From Sulfitobacter indolifex (lineage in GTDB: Bacteria; Pseudomonadota; Alphaproteobacteria; Rhodobacterales; Rhodobacteraceae): DNA of 64,000 nucleotides. A program made the translations under genes and the position numbers. The stretch spans positions 558,001-622,000 of the forward strand of contig NZ_CP084951.1 of the NCBI RefSeq assembly GCF_022788655.1, given 5' to 3'. Position 1 is the stretch's first letter; the number at the start of each line of letters is the position of its first letter. The notes under the pieces were generated by a model, which was not told the DNA's origin, ran no database searches, and saw only the letters and a program-made list of their open reading frames with translations. Shown here piece after piece: positions 34,969 to 44,986 of the stretch.

Positions 34969-37232
34969 TCGGCGGCCTCTCTCGGGTTGGTGTTTTCGTC
35001 AGGATCATCTCGCGGCGCATCTAGGTCGGGGAAGTAATAAGCCAGCGCTTCGGGCGTATAGTCATCCACGGCGACCACTTTGGTCACGAGGTCGTTCATG
35101 GCAGCAAGTTCGGTCATTTCAGCGTCGCTGATGAGCCCTGCTTGCCGTGCTTCCAACGGTGTCTTTTTCGCGTCGCGCAGGCGTTTCATCACCGGCTCCA
35201 TCTCGACCACTTTGACATAGCAGCGATTAAGCAGATCAATTCCATCACCTTCGCCACCTTGAAAGAGCCGCCCGGTGATGCGGTCACGGGTGGCCGAGGG
35301 GGCATAGATCAACGCACTACATTCTTCGGTCAGCGTGTCGTTCGGCCCACGGCGGCCCATGCCCGGCAGCGTCAGGGCACGCAACACCCACGCGGCCCAG
35401 CGGGCTGGCAGATTGGCGATCACCCCATCGAGCGCTGCTTGTATGCGTGAAAAGCCGTCGGCGGCTGCAAATTGCAGCAGCGGCAGATCGGCTTGTTGAC
35501 GGCCTTCGTCTTCCCACCGCTTAAGCGCGGCCGACAGGATATACATTTCAGATAGGATATCGCCCATCCGGCCTGAGATCATCTCTTCGCGCTTCAGTGC
35601 GCCGCCAAGAGTGAGGAAAAGGAAATCCGCCGTTAGCGCATAGGCCGCCGACCAGCGCGCAAGCTCGCGGTAAATCGGCGTCGCAGCGCCTGCATCAGGG
35701 GCAGGGGCGAAACGTCCGCCCGTCAGTGCACGGCCCCAAGCGCGGAACAGCGTTTTGGTGGTGTGCCCCACATGCGCCCAGAGAGACTTATCAAAAGCCT
35801 CAAGAGACTTGGCTTCATCCTCCATCTGCAATGCCAGCATATTGTCGAGCATATGCGGATGCGCACGGATAGACCCTTGGCCGAAAATGATCAGGCTGCG
35901 GGTGACAATATTCGCGCCCTCGACCGTGATGCCAATTGGTACCGCGCGGTAGAGTGGCAGCAAGTAGTTGAGCGGCCCGTCGATCACAGCTTTGCCAGAA
36001 TGCACATCCATCGCGTCATTCAGCGCCTCGCGCATTTTAAAGGTCGCGTGGGCTTTCATGATGGCCGAAATGACGGAAAGCGCACGGCCTTCATCCAAGC
36101 CAGCGCAGGTTAAATGGCGGGCGGCGTCCATCGCATAGGCGTCTGCCGCAAGCCGCCCCATCCGCGCTTGCACCCCGCCGAATTTACCAATTGGCAAGTT
36201 GAACTGCTGGCGAATGCGGGCATAGGCACCTGTGGTATGTGCGGAGAAAGCGATGGCGGCGCAACCCATTGACGGCAAAGAGATACCTCTGCCAGCGGCC
36301 AGGGCCGACATCAGCATCATCCAGCCCTTTCCCGCGTAGTCTGCCCCACCAATAATGTGGTCGAGCGGGATGAATACGTCCTTACCGGTCGTCGGCCCGT
36401 TCATGAACATGGTAGAGGATGGCAGGTGACGCCGGCCCGTCTCCACGCCCGCCAGATCAGTCGGAACAAGCGCGCAGGTAATGCCAATGTCAGGCGTATC
36501 CCCCAACAAGCTGTCGGGGTCGCGCAGTTGAAAGGCAAGGCCAAGAACCGTGCAAACCGGAGCGAGGGTAATGTAGCGTTTCGCCCAATTAAGGCGTATG
36601 CCCAGCACCTCTTCGCCTTGCCACATCCCTTTTTCAATCACTCCCTCATCCACCATGGCCGACGCGTCCGAGCCGGCCTCGGCGCTGGTGAGGCCAAAGG
36701 CAGGCAGCTCGCGCCCATCCGCAAGCCGTGGAAGCCAGTGATCCTTCTGCGCCTCCGTGCCGAATTGATGCAGCAGCTCACCGGGACCGAGGGAATTGGG
36801 CACCATCACGGTGACCGCCGCAGCAACAGAGCGCGACGAGATAAAGCGTACCACCTCGGAGTGGGCGAAGGCTGAAAACCCCAAACCACCATGGGATTTA
36901 GGGATGATCATGCCGAAGAATTTCTTGTCGCGTAGAAAGGCCCACGCCTCCGGGGGCAGATCCGCGGCTTCGTGGTTTATTTTCCAATCGTCGATCATGG
37001 CGCAGAACTCTTGCACCGGACCGTCAAAGAATGTTTGCTCCTCTGCGCTAAGGCGGGGCGCCTTGACCGCCTGCAACTTGGACCAATCAGGATTACCGGA
37101 GAAAAGCTCCGCCTCCCACCAGACTTCGCCAGCGGTGAGCGCTTCGCTTTCGGTCTGGGACAACGCGGGCAGGGCTTTCTTGGCCCAACGGTAAATTGGT
37201 TTGGTGAGCAGGTCGGTGCGCAGGTTTTTCAT
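34965..37232 (-). CDS. fadE: Acyl-CoA dehydrogenase (FadE type)
   Basis: A 755-residue long-form acyl-CoA dehydrogenase. Family features include PEAWAFLRDKKFFGMIIPKSHGGLGFSA (split here into PEAWAFL and GGLGFSAFAHSEVVRF), FGLTSAEAGSDASAM (FAD/substrate contact) and later IVTRSLIIFGQG, with the C-terminal DUF1974-like extension typical of FadE. It introduces the trans-2 double bond, using ETF as acceptor. AAGGGG precedes the ATG at 37232; an in-frame ATG 33 bases upstream is rejected. It is first in a fully overlapping three-gene beta-oxidation operon. Confidence 0.93.
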   Translation of the reverse strand: MKNLRTDLLTKPIYRWAKKALPALSQTESEALTAGEVWWEAELFSGNPDWSKLQAVKAPRLSAEEQTFFDGPVQEFCAMIDDWKINHEAADLPPEAWAFLRDKKFFGMIIPKSHGGLGFSAFAHSEVVRFISSRSVAAAVTVMVPNSLGPGELLHQFGTEAQKDHWLPRLADGRELPAFGLTSAEAGSDASAMVDEGVIEKGMWQGEEVLGIRLNWAKRYITLAPVCTVLGLAFQLRDPDSLLGDTPDIGITCALVPTDLAGVETGRRHLPSSTMFMNGPTTGKDVFIPLDHIIGGADYAGKGWMMLMSALAAGRGISLPSMGCAAIAFSAHTTGAYARIRQQFNLPIGKFGGVQARMGRLAADAYAMDAARHLTCAGLDEGRALSVISAIMKAHATFKMREALNDAMDVHSGKAVIDGPLNYLLPLYRAVPIGITVEGANIVTRSLIIFGQGSIRAHPHMLDNMLALQMEDEAKSLEAFDKSLWAHVGHTTKTLFRAWGRALTGGRFAPAPDAGAATPIYRELARWSAAYALTADFLFLTLGGALKREEMISGRMGDILSEMYILSAALKRWEDEGRQQADLPLLQFAAADGFSRIQAALDGVIANLPARWAAWVLRALTLPGMGRRGPNDTLTEECSALIYAPSATRDRITGRLFQGGEGDGIDLLNRCYVKVVEMEPVMKRLRDAKKTPLEARQAGLISDAEMTELAAMNDLVTKVVAVDDYTPEALAYYFPDLDAPRDDPDENTNPREAAE

Positions 37233-37392
37233 GGGAGCCCCCTTCACCAGGCCAACGCCCTTCACATCTTATCGGTTCCTAATGGATCACAACGTCAGGT
37301 GGTCTCAAATGCCCTCTTGCCAAGGGTGTGGTCAGCGCCGCGTCTTTGGCTATGGTGCCCCCAATGATGGTTGAGAAAGGGAGAACCAGACC

Positions 37393-38247
37393 ATGCGATT
37401 GATGCGATACGGGGCGCGCGACGGGGCGAAGACGCCAGTGGTGCTGGATGCGGCAGGGCAGGCACGTGATGTCTCAAGCCTTGTGGCCGATTTCACACCC
37501 GAGACCATTGAGACATTGCGCCAAACGCTGGACGGCGTCGATCTGGAGGGGTTGCCGCTGTTTGAGGCTCAGGGGCAGCGCATTGCCGCACCCGTAAGCC
37601 AGCCGCGCAACATCTGGGGGATTGGGCTGAATTATTCCGACCACGCGGCGGAAGCTGGGATGCAGGTGCCGACCGAGCCGATCCTTTTTAACAAAGCCAG
37701 CCGCAGCTATTGCGGGCCAAATGATCCACTATTTTACAGCAAGGGGATGACCAAGCTTGATTGGGAGGTCGAGTTGGGTGTGGTTATCGGACGCACGGCG
37801 CTGAACGTCAGCCGCGACGAAGCACTGGATTATGTGCTGGGCTATTGCGTTGTAAATGACGTGTCAGAGCGCGCGTGGCAGGCCGAGCGGGGCGGCCAAT
37901 GGGTCAAAGGCAAAAGCTTTCCCAATTTTTGCCCCACAGGGCCGGTTTTGGTAACGGGCGATGAGCTGGGCGATGCAGGCAAGCTGTCCCTTTGGACAGA
38001 TATCAATGACGAACGGCTACAGGACGGCACGACCGAAAAGATGGTCTTTGATGTGGCGACGATCATCTCCTACATGTCTGAATTCATTCAGCTAGAGCCG
38101 GGCGATCTGATCTGCACGGGCACGCCGCCCGGCGTGGGCATGGGGTTCAAACCGCCCCGCTACCTTAATCCGGGCGACCGAGTGCGTCTGGGTGTCGAAG
38201 GCTTGGGTGAGCAAGAGCAGGTGGTGGAACGGCTATCCGAAAGCTGA
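37393..38247 (+). CDS. Fumarylacetoacetate hydrolase family protein
   Basis: A 284-residue protein of the FAH/HpcE/YcgM family. NIWGIGLNYSDHAAE marks the start of the catalytic domain, DWEVELGVVIGR and the later GDLICTGTPPGVG are metal-site motifs (a Glu-x-Glu pair and Asp). Family members hydrolyse or decarboxylate acylpyruvates and 2-oxo acids; the exact substrate cannot be told from sequence. GGGAG stands nine bases before the ATG. It diverges from the fad operon and converges with the CHASE-kinase gene five bases downstream. Confidence 0.88.
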   Translation: MRLMRYGARDGAKTPVVLDAAGQARDVSSLVADFTPETIETLRQTLDGVDLEGLPLFEAQGQRIAAPVSQPRNIWGIGLNYSDHAAEAGMQVPTEPILFNKASRSYCGPNDPLFYSKGMTKLDWEVELGVVIGRTALNVSRDEALDYVLGYCVVNDVSERAWQAERGGQWVKGKSFPNFCPTGPVLVTGDELGDAGKLSLWTDINDERLQDGTTEKMVFDVATIISYMSEFIQLEPGDLICTGTPPGVGMGFKPPRYLNPGDRVRLGVEGLGEQEQVVERLSES

Positions 38248-38252
38248 GGGGG

Positions 38253-40328
38253 TTACGCCACCTCGGCCTCTCGTGCTTCGGCGGCGGCCACGGCAATTGC
38301 GGGGCGCAGGGGCAGGGTCAGCAGGAAACTGCTGCCTTTGCCGATTATGCTTGTCGCGACAAGGCTGCCGCCGTGGGCCGTGGCAATATCGCGCGAGATG
38401 GCAAGCCCTAGCCCAGTGCCGCCAAAACGACGCGTGGCGGTGGAATCGACCTGATGGAAAGGCTCAAAAACGCGCTCCAGCTCGTTTTCGGGGATGCCGA
38501 TGCCGGTATCCGTGACGCGAAATTCAACCACTTCCCCGCGGATGCGGCAGGTCAGTGAGATGGTGCCTTGGTCAGAGAACTTCGTCGCGTTGCTCAACAG
38601 GTTAATCAAAATTTGCTGGATGCGCTTGCCATCGGCCAACATCACGCCGGTGGCCGATTTTACCTTTAGCTCTAGCCCTTTGTCTTCGATCATCGGGCGC
38701 AACTGATCGACGGTGGGGGCGACGATGTCGTCGATTTGGACGGGCTCCATCGTGATCGACAGGCTGCCTGCGTCGATCTTGGCAAAGTCGAGCACTTCGT
38801 TGATCAAGGTCAGCAGATGATTGCCAGAACGCTCAACCGTCTGCATGATGTCGCCCAGCTTGCTAAGCGTGGTCGCAAGTTTCGGGGCGAGTGTTTCACG
38901 TGTTTGCGGATCGGCATCGATGGCGGTGCTGAGGTCGCGTGCCGCCGGGGTGCGGTCGAAATGCCGCGCAAGCCGCACATGGCCCAGAATGACGGTCAGC
39001 GGTGTACGCAGTTCGTGGCTGAGGACACCCATAAAGTCGGTTTTGGCCTTGTTCGCATCCTCAGCTGTCAGCAGTGCTTTTTTCAGATCAGTCACATCAA
39101 TCCGCAGGCCAACAACACTGCCGTCTTCCATACGCCGGTCTGAGGTGCGGATGATGCGGCCATCGGGCATCCGCTGCTCGGTTTCAAATGCACCGTTTTC
39201 GCGCTTTTCCAGCCAGACGCGGATCCATTCCTCTTCTTTGCCGACAGCATCGGGCACAATGCCACGGCGGATGCTGTCACGGACGATTTTCTCGTAGGAG
39301 GATCCGGGCTTTACCACCTCGCTATAATCGTGAATTTCACGGTATTTCTCATTGCAAAGCACCAAGATACCCTTGGCATTATACATGACAAACCCATGGT
39401 CGAGCGCTTCGATTCCCATACGCAGACGTTCTTCGGCCAGTTTGCGGTTTTCGGCCAATCGCATGATATACCACGCAAAAATGGTTACCCCCGCCGCACC
39501 TTGCAAGCGCAGGAGCCAGTGTAGCCAGAAATCGGGGCGATGCTCGGGCCAGCCGTTTTTAACGGTGGCGGCCAATTGCCAAACCCCAAAGGCAAAGTTG
39601 AAATCAAGCTCAATCGGGTTGACCAAATTTATGTTCGGATCGCCGATGATCGTCTGCTCAACCTCGCCTGTCGGGCTCAGTTCGCGAATGGCCAGATCGT
39701 ATTTCTCGGCCAATTCGGGAATTTGCAGCCGTGCGACGAAGGCGTCATAATCAAGAACCATGGACAAAATGCCCCAAGGCCGATTTGCTTCGACATCTGG
39801 GCCGCCGTTTGAATAGAAAACCGGGTGCCGCAAGATCAATCCGCGACCGCCTTGGACCAGATCAACCGGCCCGGTGACCAGCCCTTCGCCACTCTCCATG
39901 GCCTGTTCGACCTTGGGCCGCTGCGCCTCGTTTTGGCGATAATCTAGGCCCAGCACGCTTCGGTTGGGCTCAAGGGGGTGGATGATCGTAACAACCAGGT
40001 CAGGGGCGACGGCGATGTTTATAACGTCTTGATTGTCGGCCATGAACTCTGTCGCGCGGGCGCTGAACTCGGATTGGCTGATCGTGGGGTTCTCGCTAAC
40101 GACCGTGGCCAATTCGCGCAGTTTGAGGATTTGGTCGAAAATGTCTGCGCGGATCCGCTCACGCACTTCGATCAATTCCAATGTGGTATCAAGCTCCAGA
40201 TCCTGCATGTAGGTCTGGTAGGAAAGGGTCTCGATCCTTTGACCAAAGCCAAGGACTACACCGCCCAATGCAACCAGAATGAAAATCTGTGTCGCACGCC
40301 GGGATAGCGCATTTCTAATATTTTTCAT
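38253..40328 (-). CDS. CHASE-PAS sensor histidine kinase
   Basis: A 691-residue kinase. An N-terminal transmembrane helix (about 10-30) leads to a CHASE-type extracytoplasmic domain (about 60-235) with a characteristic NIAVAPDLVVTIIHPL start and GLDYRQNEAQRPKVEQA. A second helix (near 280) is followed by a PAS-like domain (about 310-420), HisKA with LSHELRTPLTVI (His438) and an ATPase domain (LLSNATKFSD, GGTGLGLAISRDI). No receiver follows, so the partner is encoded elsewhere. The start is uncertain: ATG at 40328 is used, with a GTG 39 bases upstream as the alternative. Convergent with the FAH-family gene. Confidence 0.87.
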   Translation of the reverse strand: MKNIRNALSRRATQIFILVALGGVVLGFGQRIETLSYQTYMQDLELDTTLELIEVRERIRADIFDQILKLRELATVVSENPTISQSEFSARATEFMADNQDVINIAVAPDLVVTIIHPLEPNRSVLGLDYRQNEAQRPKVEQAMESGEGLVTGPVDLVQGGRGLILRHPVFYSNGGPDVEANRPWGILSMVLDYDAFVARLQIPELAEKYDLAIRELSPTGEVEQTIIGDPNINLVNPIELDFNFAFGVWQLAATVKNGWPEHRPDFWLHWLLRLQGAAGVTIFAWYIMRLAENRKLAEERLRMGIEALDHGFVMYNAKGILVLCNEKYREIHDYSEVVKPGSSYEKIVRDSIRRGIVPDAVGKEEEWIRVWLEKRENGAFETEQRMPDGRIIRTSDRRMEDGSVVGLRIDVTDLKKALLTAEDANKAKTDFMGVLSHELRTPLTVILGHVRLARHFDRTPAARDLSTAIDADPQTRETLAPKLATTLSKLGDIMQTVERSGNHLLTLINEVLDFAKIDAGSLSITMEPVQIDDIVAPTVDQLRPMIEDKGLELKVKSATGVMLADGKRIQQILINLLSNATKFSDQGTISLTCRIRGEVVEFRVTDTGIGIPENELERVFEPFHQVDSTATRRFGGTGLGLAISRDIATAHGGSLVATSIIGKGSSFLLTLPLRPAIAVAAAEAREAEVA

Positions 40329-40494
40329 GCCGGTTTTGCCCAAGTCGGTCTCTGCCCTTTGCGCCACGGCCTTCTACGTGCCTAGTACGCCCCTAAGTCA
40401 TTAGACCGCAGAGTTCTTTGTTGAGGCAAGGTAAATACCCGCTGGCAGGCAAATCACCGGGCAACAGCGTCAAATTTGCAAATGTGGCTATTTT

Positions 40495-41355
40495 CTATGT
40501 TTCGATCTTGCCCAACATCTCTCGCAAAATATGGCGAAGCTCTGCGATGTCCGTGGGGTTGGAAATGTTTGGCGCATGGCCGCAATCGGGGAAAATAGTG
40601 AGGCCAGGGCGCGGGCCGCTTTGGGTCATGCGCTTGGCGGCTTCGGGCAGCAGCAGGTCCGATTTGGAACCGCGCAGAAGATGCGTGGGCGTGGTGATCC
40701 GGGCCCAGCGGTCCCACGTCGAAAGTTCATGCGCCGAAGCTGTGAATTGCACGGTTATGCGAGGGTCATAATGCAGGGTGAGGTTCCCATCACCACGGCG
40801 GCGCAAAGATGTTCGCGCCATGCGCTGCCAAAAAACGTCGGCTGCCGGGCCAAAGGGGGCGTAGGTGTCGCGCAGCCACGCCTCGCCTTCGTTAAAGGTC
40901 GTGAAGTCCGGCAGGCTGCCGACATAAGATAAAATCCGGTCGACGGCCTCGCTGGGCAATTCGGGGCTGATGTCGTTCACCACCAAGGCGCTGATCCGGT
41001 CTGCGTCATGGCCCGAGGCGATGTGCATCCCGATCATACCGCCCAGCGACGTGCCAAACCATGTTGCGCAGTCGATTTGGTAGTGGTCCATCACATCTGT
41101 CGCGATGCCGGCATAGTATTCGACCGAATATTCTGCCTCTGGGTTGCGCGACCAACTCGACAATCCGCGTCCGATCATATCGGGGCAAAGCACATGGAAA
41201 TGATCCGATAACGCCGCTGCGACCTCATCAAAATCGCGGCCCGTACGGGCCAGGCCGTGCAACATCATCAGGGAGGGCTTGGTCGGGTCGCCCCATTCGG
41301 TAACGTGAATCTCGTGGTCCATCACAGGGACAAAGCGGAAACGAGGGAAGGTCAT
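40495..41355 (-). CDS. Alpha/beta hydrolase fold protein
   Basis: A 286-residue serine hydrolase. The oxyanion LHGLARTGRDF, nucleophile elbow GTSLGG (Ser near 124), and the C-terminal DCGHAPN give the Ser-Asp-His triad expected. Related enzymes cleave esters, lactones or C-C bonds. Its ATG overlaps the stop of the upstream permease gene (ATGA), so it is the last gene of the Liv-type ABC operon and probably acts on the imported compound. Confidence 0.86.
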   Translation of the reverse strand: MTFPRFRFVPVMDHEIHVTEWGDPTKPSLMMLHGLARTGRDFDEVAAALSDHFHVLCPDMIGRGLSSWSRNPEAEYSVEYYAGIATDVMDHYQIDCATWFGTSLGGMIGMHIASGHDADRISALVVNDISPELPSEAVDRILSYVGSLPDFTTFNEGEAWLRDTYAPFGPAADVFWQRMARTSLRRRGDGNLTLHYDPRITVQFTASAHELSTWDRWARITTPTHLLRGSKSDLLLPEAAKRMTQSGPRPGLTIFPDCGHAPNISNPTDIAELRHILREMLGKIET

Positions 41356-42425
41356 CAGCGCGCACCCTTTTGCATGATGGTGCCAGTGATCCCCCGAGGG
41401 AAGAAATAGACCAGCAGGATAAAGATGATGCCAAGCCAAAAGAGCCAGCGATCAGGGTCAAGCAGCTCGGGCAGGAGGGGAAGGCTTGCGGTTGCCTCGG
41501 CGGCAGCGCCCATAAGGTCGCGCAGGTAGTATTGCGCCATGACCATCAGCACCGCGCCAACAACCGCGCCCCACATCGTGCCCATGCCGCCGATCACCAC
41601 CATCAACAGAATGTCGATCATGATTGCAAAACTAAGCGTGGTGTCCGGCCCGGTGTACTTGAGCCAAACAGCATAGATCGTTCCCGCCAATGACGCGACA
41701 GCAGCCGACAGGCAGAAGACGAAAGTGCGGTAAGCCACGACACGGTAGCCGATGGCTTCGGCGCGGGCTTCGTTCTCGCGGATGGCTTTAAGGACCGAGC
41801 CAAGCGGCGCCGCCACGACACGCAGCATCAGCAGGAACAAGGCGAGCGAGGTGAAGAAGACGAAGTAGTAGGCCGCAAGCTTGCCGTTCAGTTTCACACC
41901 GAAGAGGCGCACCACCTTGCCGTCCTCGTCCACCATCAGTTTTGTCGCAGTCTTGAACAGGTCTGGCGCGCGGTAGGTGATGCCGTCTTCGCCGCCGGTG
42001 AACTGCGACAGTTGCGAGGCCAGCACCAGCGCGACTGAGGCCGTGGCCAGTGTAATCATCGCAAAGAAGATCGCCTTGACCCGCAGGCTCAGAAGACCGA
42101 CCGCCGTCGCCACGATAAGCGAGACCAACACCCCGGCGACAGCGCCCAAGGCCACGGCATCCCAGCCCGGTCCCATTTCACGCAAAGAAATGGCAGCACC
42201 GTAGGCACCAAAGCCGAAGAACATCGTGTGGGCAAAACTGACGATGCCAGTGTACCCGATCAAAAGGTCATAGCTTGCCACCAGCACGATGAAGATACAG
42301 ATGCGGGCTGCCACCTCCAGCGCGCGTACGTCTTGAAACAGGAAGGGCGCAAACAGCAGCAGGGCGGCGATCTGCAACACGGCGGTTTTCACGGCGATGG
42401 TGCCATAGGTGGATTTGGTCTGCAT
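41355..42425 (-). CDS. Liv-type ABC transporter permease (LivM-like)
   Basis: A 356-residue inner-membrane protein with eight to ten hydrophobic segments. YDLLIGYTGIVSFAHTMFFGFGAY and LRVKAIFFAMITLA are LivM-type patterns, and an AIRENEARAEAIGY loop (near 220) is the ATPase contact. It translocates amino acids, urea, amides or similar compounds from the binding protein. The ATG at 42425 follows GAGGTGACC; a GTG six bases upstream is less likely. It overlaps the alpha/beta hydrolase gene. Confidence 0.9.
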   Translation of the reverse strand: MQTKSTYGTIAVKTAVLQIAALLLFAPFLFQDVRALEVAARICIFIVLVASYDLLIGYTGIVSFAHTMFFGFGAYGAAISLREMGPGWDAVALGAVAGVLVSLIVATAVGLLSLRVKAIFFAMITLATASVALVLASQLSQFTGGEDGITYRAPDLFKTATKLMVDEDGKVVRLFGVKLNGKLAAYYFVFFTSLALFLLMLRVVAAPLGSVLKAIRENEARAEAIGYRVVAYRTFVFCLSAAVASLAGTIYAVWLKYTGPDTTLSFAIMIDILLMVVIGGMGTMWGAVVGAVLMVMAQYYLRDLMGAAAEATASLPLLPELLDPDRWLFWLGIIFILLVYFFPRGITGTIMQKGAR

Positions 42426-42432
42426 GGTCACC

Positions 42433-43425
42433 TCACTTCACCGCCGGGCGCAGGCCATTGGGCCGCCACAACAGGATCGCCGTCATCAAGATCATATTGC
42501 TCGCCAGCGCCAGTTTAGGGGCCAGAAAGCCCACGTAGTTTGCCGTCAGCCCCACCAGCAAAGCGCCCAAAAGCGTGCCTTCGATAGAGCCAAGCCCGCC
42601 GATGATGACGACGATAAAGACGACAATCATCATCTCGCCACCAAGCGCGGGGGTGATCAGCGTCTCGTATCCCGCCCACATCGCACCGCCGACGGCAGCA
42701 AGGGCCGAGCCCACCATGAAGACCCCGATGAACAGCCGATCAATGCGAAAGCCAAGCGCCTCCACCATCTCGCGGTTCTCAACGCCTGCGCGGACCAAGA
42801 GGCCCAGTCGGGTGCGGTTCAGCACCAAGTAAAGCCCGATAAACGCCGCCAGCCCGAGGCCAAAGGCGAAGACGCGGTAAATTTCAATGCTCACGTCGCC
42901 AATGATCCATGCCCCTTCAAGGAACTGCGGGCGCAGCACCGTAATCGGCGTGCCGCCCCAAACGGCGAGGATGATCTGCTCAGACACAATCAACGCGCCC
43001 ATGGTGATGAGGATTTGCCGGAGGTGGTCATGATAGACCGGGCGGATGATGACCGTTTCGAAAAACCAACCGGCGGCAAGGCCAAAGGACATGGCCGCGA
43101 TCACAGCCAAAGCGAGCGCGGCTGCATTGAGAAACACGCTGTCGGCCCCCAGCCAGCCGCTGAGCGCGGCCAGCACAGAGGCGGCGACAAATGCGCCAAA
43201 GCTAACAAAGGCCGAGTGGCCAAAGTTCAGCACGTCCATCAACCCGAAGATCAGGCTCAGACCCGAGGCCATGAGGAATACCATCATCCCCATCGCCAGC
43301 CCCGCGACGGTCAGCGTGGCCCAAGATGACGGCGCGCCAATCAGCACAAAGGCCAGCGCGGCAAGGGCGAGCGGCAGCAGGTAGACCCCGCCGAACCGGC
43401 CAAGCGTTTCCGAAATTCGATCCAT
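42433..43425 (-). CDS. Liv-type ABC transporter permease (LivH-like)
   Basis: A 330-residue inner-membrane protein. SGLSLIFGLMDVLNFGHSAF and AGVENREMVEALGFRIDRL are the conserved LivH signature and the EAA-like loop. Eight or so hydrophobic segments. The ATG at 43425 has GAGGG five bases upstream; an ATG at 43437 overlapping the upstream stop (TGATG) is an alternative. It pairs with the LivM-like permease. Confidence 0.9.
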   Translation of the reverse strand: MDRISETLGRFGGVYLLPLALAALAFVLIGAPSSWATLTVAGLAMGMMVFLMASGLSLIFGLMDVLNFGHSAFVSFGAFVAASVLAALSGWLGADSVFLNAAALALAVIAAMSFGLAAGWFFETVIIRPVYHDHLRQILITMGALIVSEQIILAVWGGTPITVLRPQFLEGAWIIGDVSIEIYRVFAFGLGLAAFIGLYLVLNRTRLGLLVRAGVENREMVEALGFRIDRLFIGVFMVGSALAAVGGAMWAGYETLITPALGGEMMIVVFIVVIIGGLGSIEGTLLGALLVGLTANYVGFLAPKLALASNMILMTAILLWRPNGLRPAVK

Positions 43426-43436
43426 AGTGTCCCTCA

Positions 43437-44138
43437 TCACGACAGGCCCAACAGGCGGTCTTGCAATGGTTTATCGGCAGCGAAAGCGGCCATAGTCCCG
43501 CTGTGCACCACGCGGCCATCGTCGATTACCGCCATGTCGCGTCCGATGCTGCGGGCGAAATGAAAGTTCTGCTCAACCAGCAAGATCGTCGCCTCACGGC
43601 TGATCTCGGTGAAGGCTTCAGCCATGGCGGCGACGATCGCAGGTGCCAGTCCCTTGGTCGGCTCGTCGATCAGGATCAGACGGCGCGGCTCAACGATCGC
43701 GCGGGCGACGGAAAGCATTTGCTTCTGACCACCTGAAAGCGACCAGGCCTGTTTGGTCCAGAACCGCTCCAGCGCAGGAAAAAGTGTGGTAATGCGGTTG
43801 AGCCGCGCTGCATCGAAACGACCCTTTGCCGTGGCGAGGATCAGGTTTTCTTCGACCGTAAGGTTGCCAAAGATACCCATGTTTTCCGGCACATAGGCGA
43901 TGCCGCGGCGGGCGATATCGGCTGTATGCAGCCCGGTGAGGTCATCGCCATCAAAGCGCACCGTTCCGGGGCTGGGTTTCCACAGGCCCATGATCGAACG
44001 CAGCGTGGTCGTTTTGCCCGCCCCGTTGCGGCCCAATAGGACAAAGACCCCGCCCTCGGGCACCTCAAGACTTACATCATGCAGCACGGCATATTGGCCG
44101 ATATCGGTTTTCATCTTGTCGAGGGTTAGCAGGCTCAT
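43437..44138 (-). CDS. Liv-type ABC transporter ATPase (LivF-like)
   Basis: A 233-residue ATPase. Walker A GRNGAGKTT (36-44), signature LSGGQKQML, Walker B RLILIDEPTKGL, and the switch His in LLVEQNF-H region are all present. GGAGGAGACAGC precedes the ATG. It overlaps the LivG-like gene by four bases and is followed by the permease genes, forming the two-ATPase, two-permease set usual in this family. Confidence 0.92.
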   Translation of the reverse strand: MSLLTLDKMKTDIGQYAVLHDVSLEVPEGGVFVLLGRNGAGKTTTLRSIMGLWKPSPGTVRFDGDDLTGLHTADIARRGIAYVPENMGIFGNLTVEENLILATAKGRFDAARLNRITTLFPALERFWTKQAWSLSGGQKQMLSVARAIVEPRRLILIDEPTKGLAPAIVAAMAEAFTEISREATILLVEQNFHFARSIGRDMAVIDDGRVVHSGTMAAFAADKPLQDRLLGLS

Positions 44139-44902
44139 GCTGTCTCCTCCGTCGCGGTGCCAAGATAGACATCGCGCACGATCTGGCTGTCCATGACTTC
44201 GGCAGGCGCGCCATCGGCCAGCAACTCTCCGTTGTGCAGCACGATAATCCGGTCGGCGAGGGCGCGGACCACGTCCATCTTGTGTTCGACCAGCAGCACG
44301 GTCTTGGTCGGGTCGGATTTGATTTGCGCGATCAGCTCCAGCACGTCGGGCGCGTGGTCCAGCGACATGCCAGCGGTGGGTTCATCGAACATGTAGATGT
44401 CAGGCTCCATCGCCATCAACAGTGCCACCTCCAGCTTGCGCTGGTCGCCATGGGGCAGGGCCGCGGCGGGCAGATGGGCGACGCGCGAGAGGCGGGTCGC
44501 TTCGAGGTAATGCTCGGCGTCTTGGGTGAGTTTGGTAAGGCGGCGCACCGGGCGCAGCAGCCGCCAGCCGTCGCCTTCGCGGGCCTGCACAGCAAGGCGG
44601 ATGTTTTCCAGCACGGTAAGTTGTGGAAAGAGATTGGTCAGCTGAAAAGCGCGGCCCACACCTTGGCGCGCGCGGGCCGAGGGGGCCATGCGGGTCAGAT
44701 CGACCTCGCCTTTCAACACCTTGCCCGAGGTCGCGGTGAGCTGGCCTGAGATCAGATTGAAATAGGTGGTTTTACCGGCCCCATTCGGCCCCACGATGAC
44801 GGTGAGTTCACCGGGGTGGAAGGCGCAGGAGACCTGATTGACGGCGACATGGCCGCCAAAACGAATGGTCAGATCGCGCGTGATGAGCGACGGCGTGGAC
44901 AT
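44135..44902 (-). CDS. Liv-type ABC transporter ATPase (LivG-like)
   Basis: A 255-residue ATPase. Walker A GPNGAGKTT (38-46) and Walker B (DIYMFDEPTAGM) are clear; the LivG subtype is shown by the long helical insert RLLRPVRRLTKL and LLVEHKMDVV. The signature motif is degenerate: LPHGDQRKLEVAL where LSYGxQR is usual, as in other LivG proteins. Start at 44902 with AAGG eight bases upstream; upstream open frame overlaps the stem-loop region. It is preceded by a stem-loop separating it from the binding-protein gene. Confidence 0.9.
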   Translation of the reverse strand: MSTPSLITRDLTIRFGGHVAVNQVSCAFHPGELTVIVGPNGAGKTTYFNLISGQLTATSGKVLKGEVDLTRMAPSARARQGVGRAFQLTNLFPQLTVLENIRLAVQAREGDGWRLLRPVRRLTKLTQDAEHYLEATRLSRVAHLPAAALPHGDQRKLEVALLMAMEPDIYMFDEPTAGMSLDHAPDVLELIAQIKSDPTKTVLLVEHKMDVVRALADRIIVLHNGELLADGAPAEVMDSQIVRDVYLGTATEETA

Positions 44903-44937
44903 CTGAAAAACCTTTGGTACGGAAATTGGCACAGAGG

Positions 44938-44976
44938 GGCTGGCCCACCGCATGCGATGGGTCGGGCAGGCCAGCC
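44938..44976 (-). other. Stem-loop between binding protein and ATPase genes
   Basis: GGCTGGCC (44938-44945) and GGCCAGCC (44969-44976) form a perfect 8-bp stem, with further possible pairing (CCCA/TGGG) inside the loop. It begins ten bases after the binding-protein stop codon on the minus strand and has no T-run. It probably lowers downstream expression or protects the binding-protein transcript, as at 26717-26746. Confidence 0.55.
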
Positions 44977-44986
44977 GAGGGTCCGA

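Noticed and set aside
42409..43329. 306-residue plus-strand frame opposite the LivH-like permease
   Set aside because: Strongly charged reverse image of a membrane protein, no motif; the minus-strand permease is certain.
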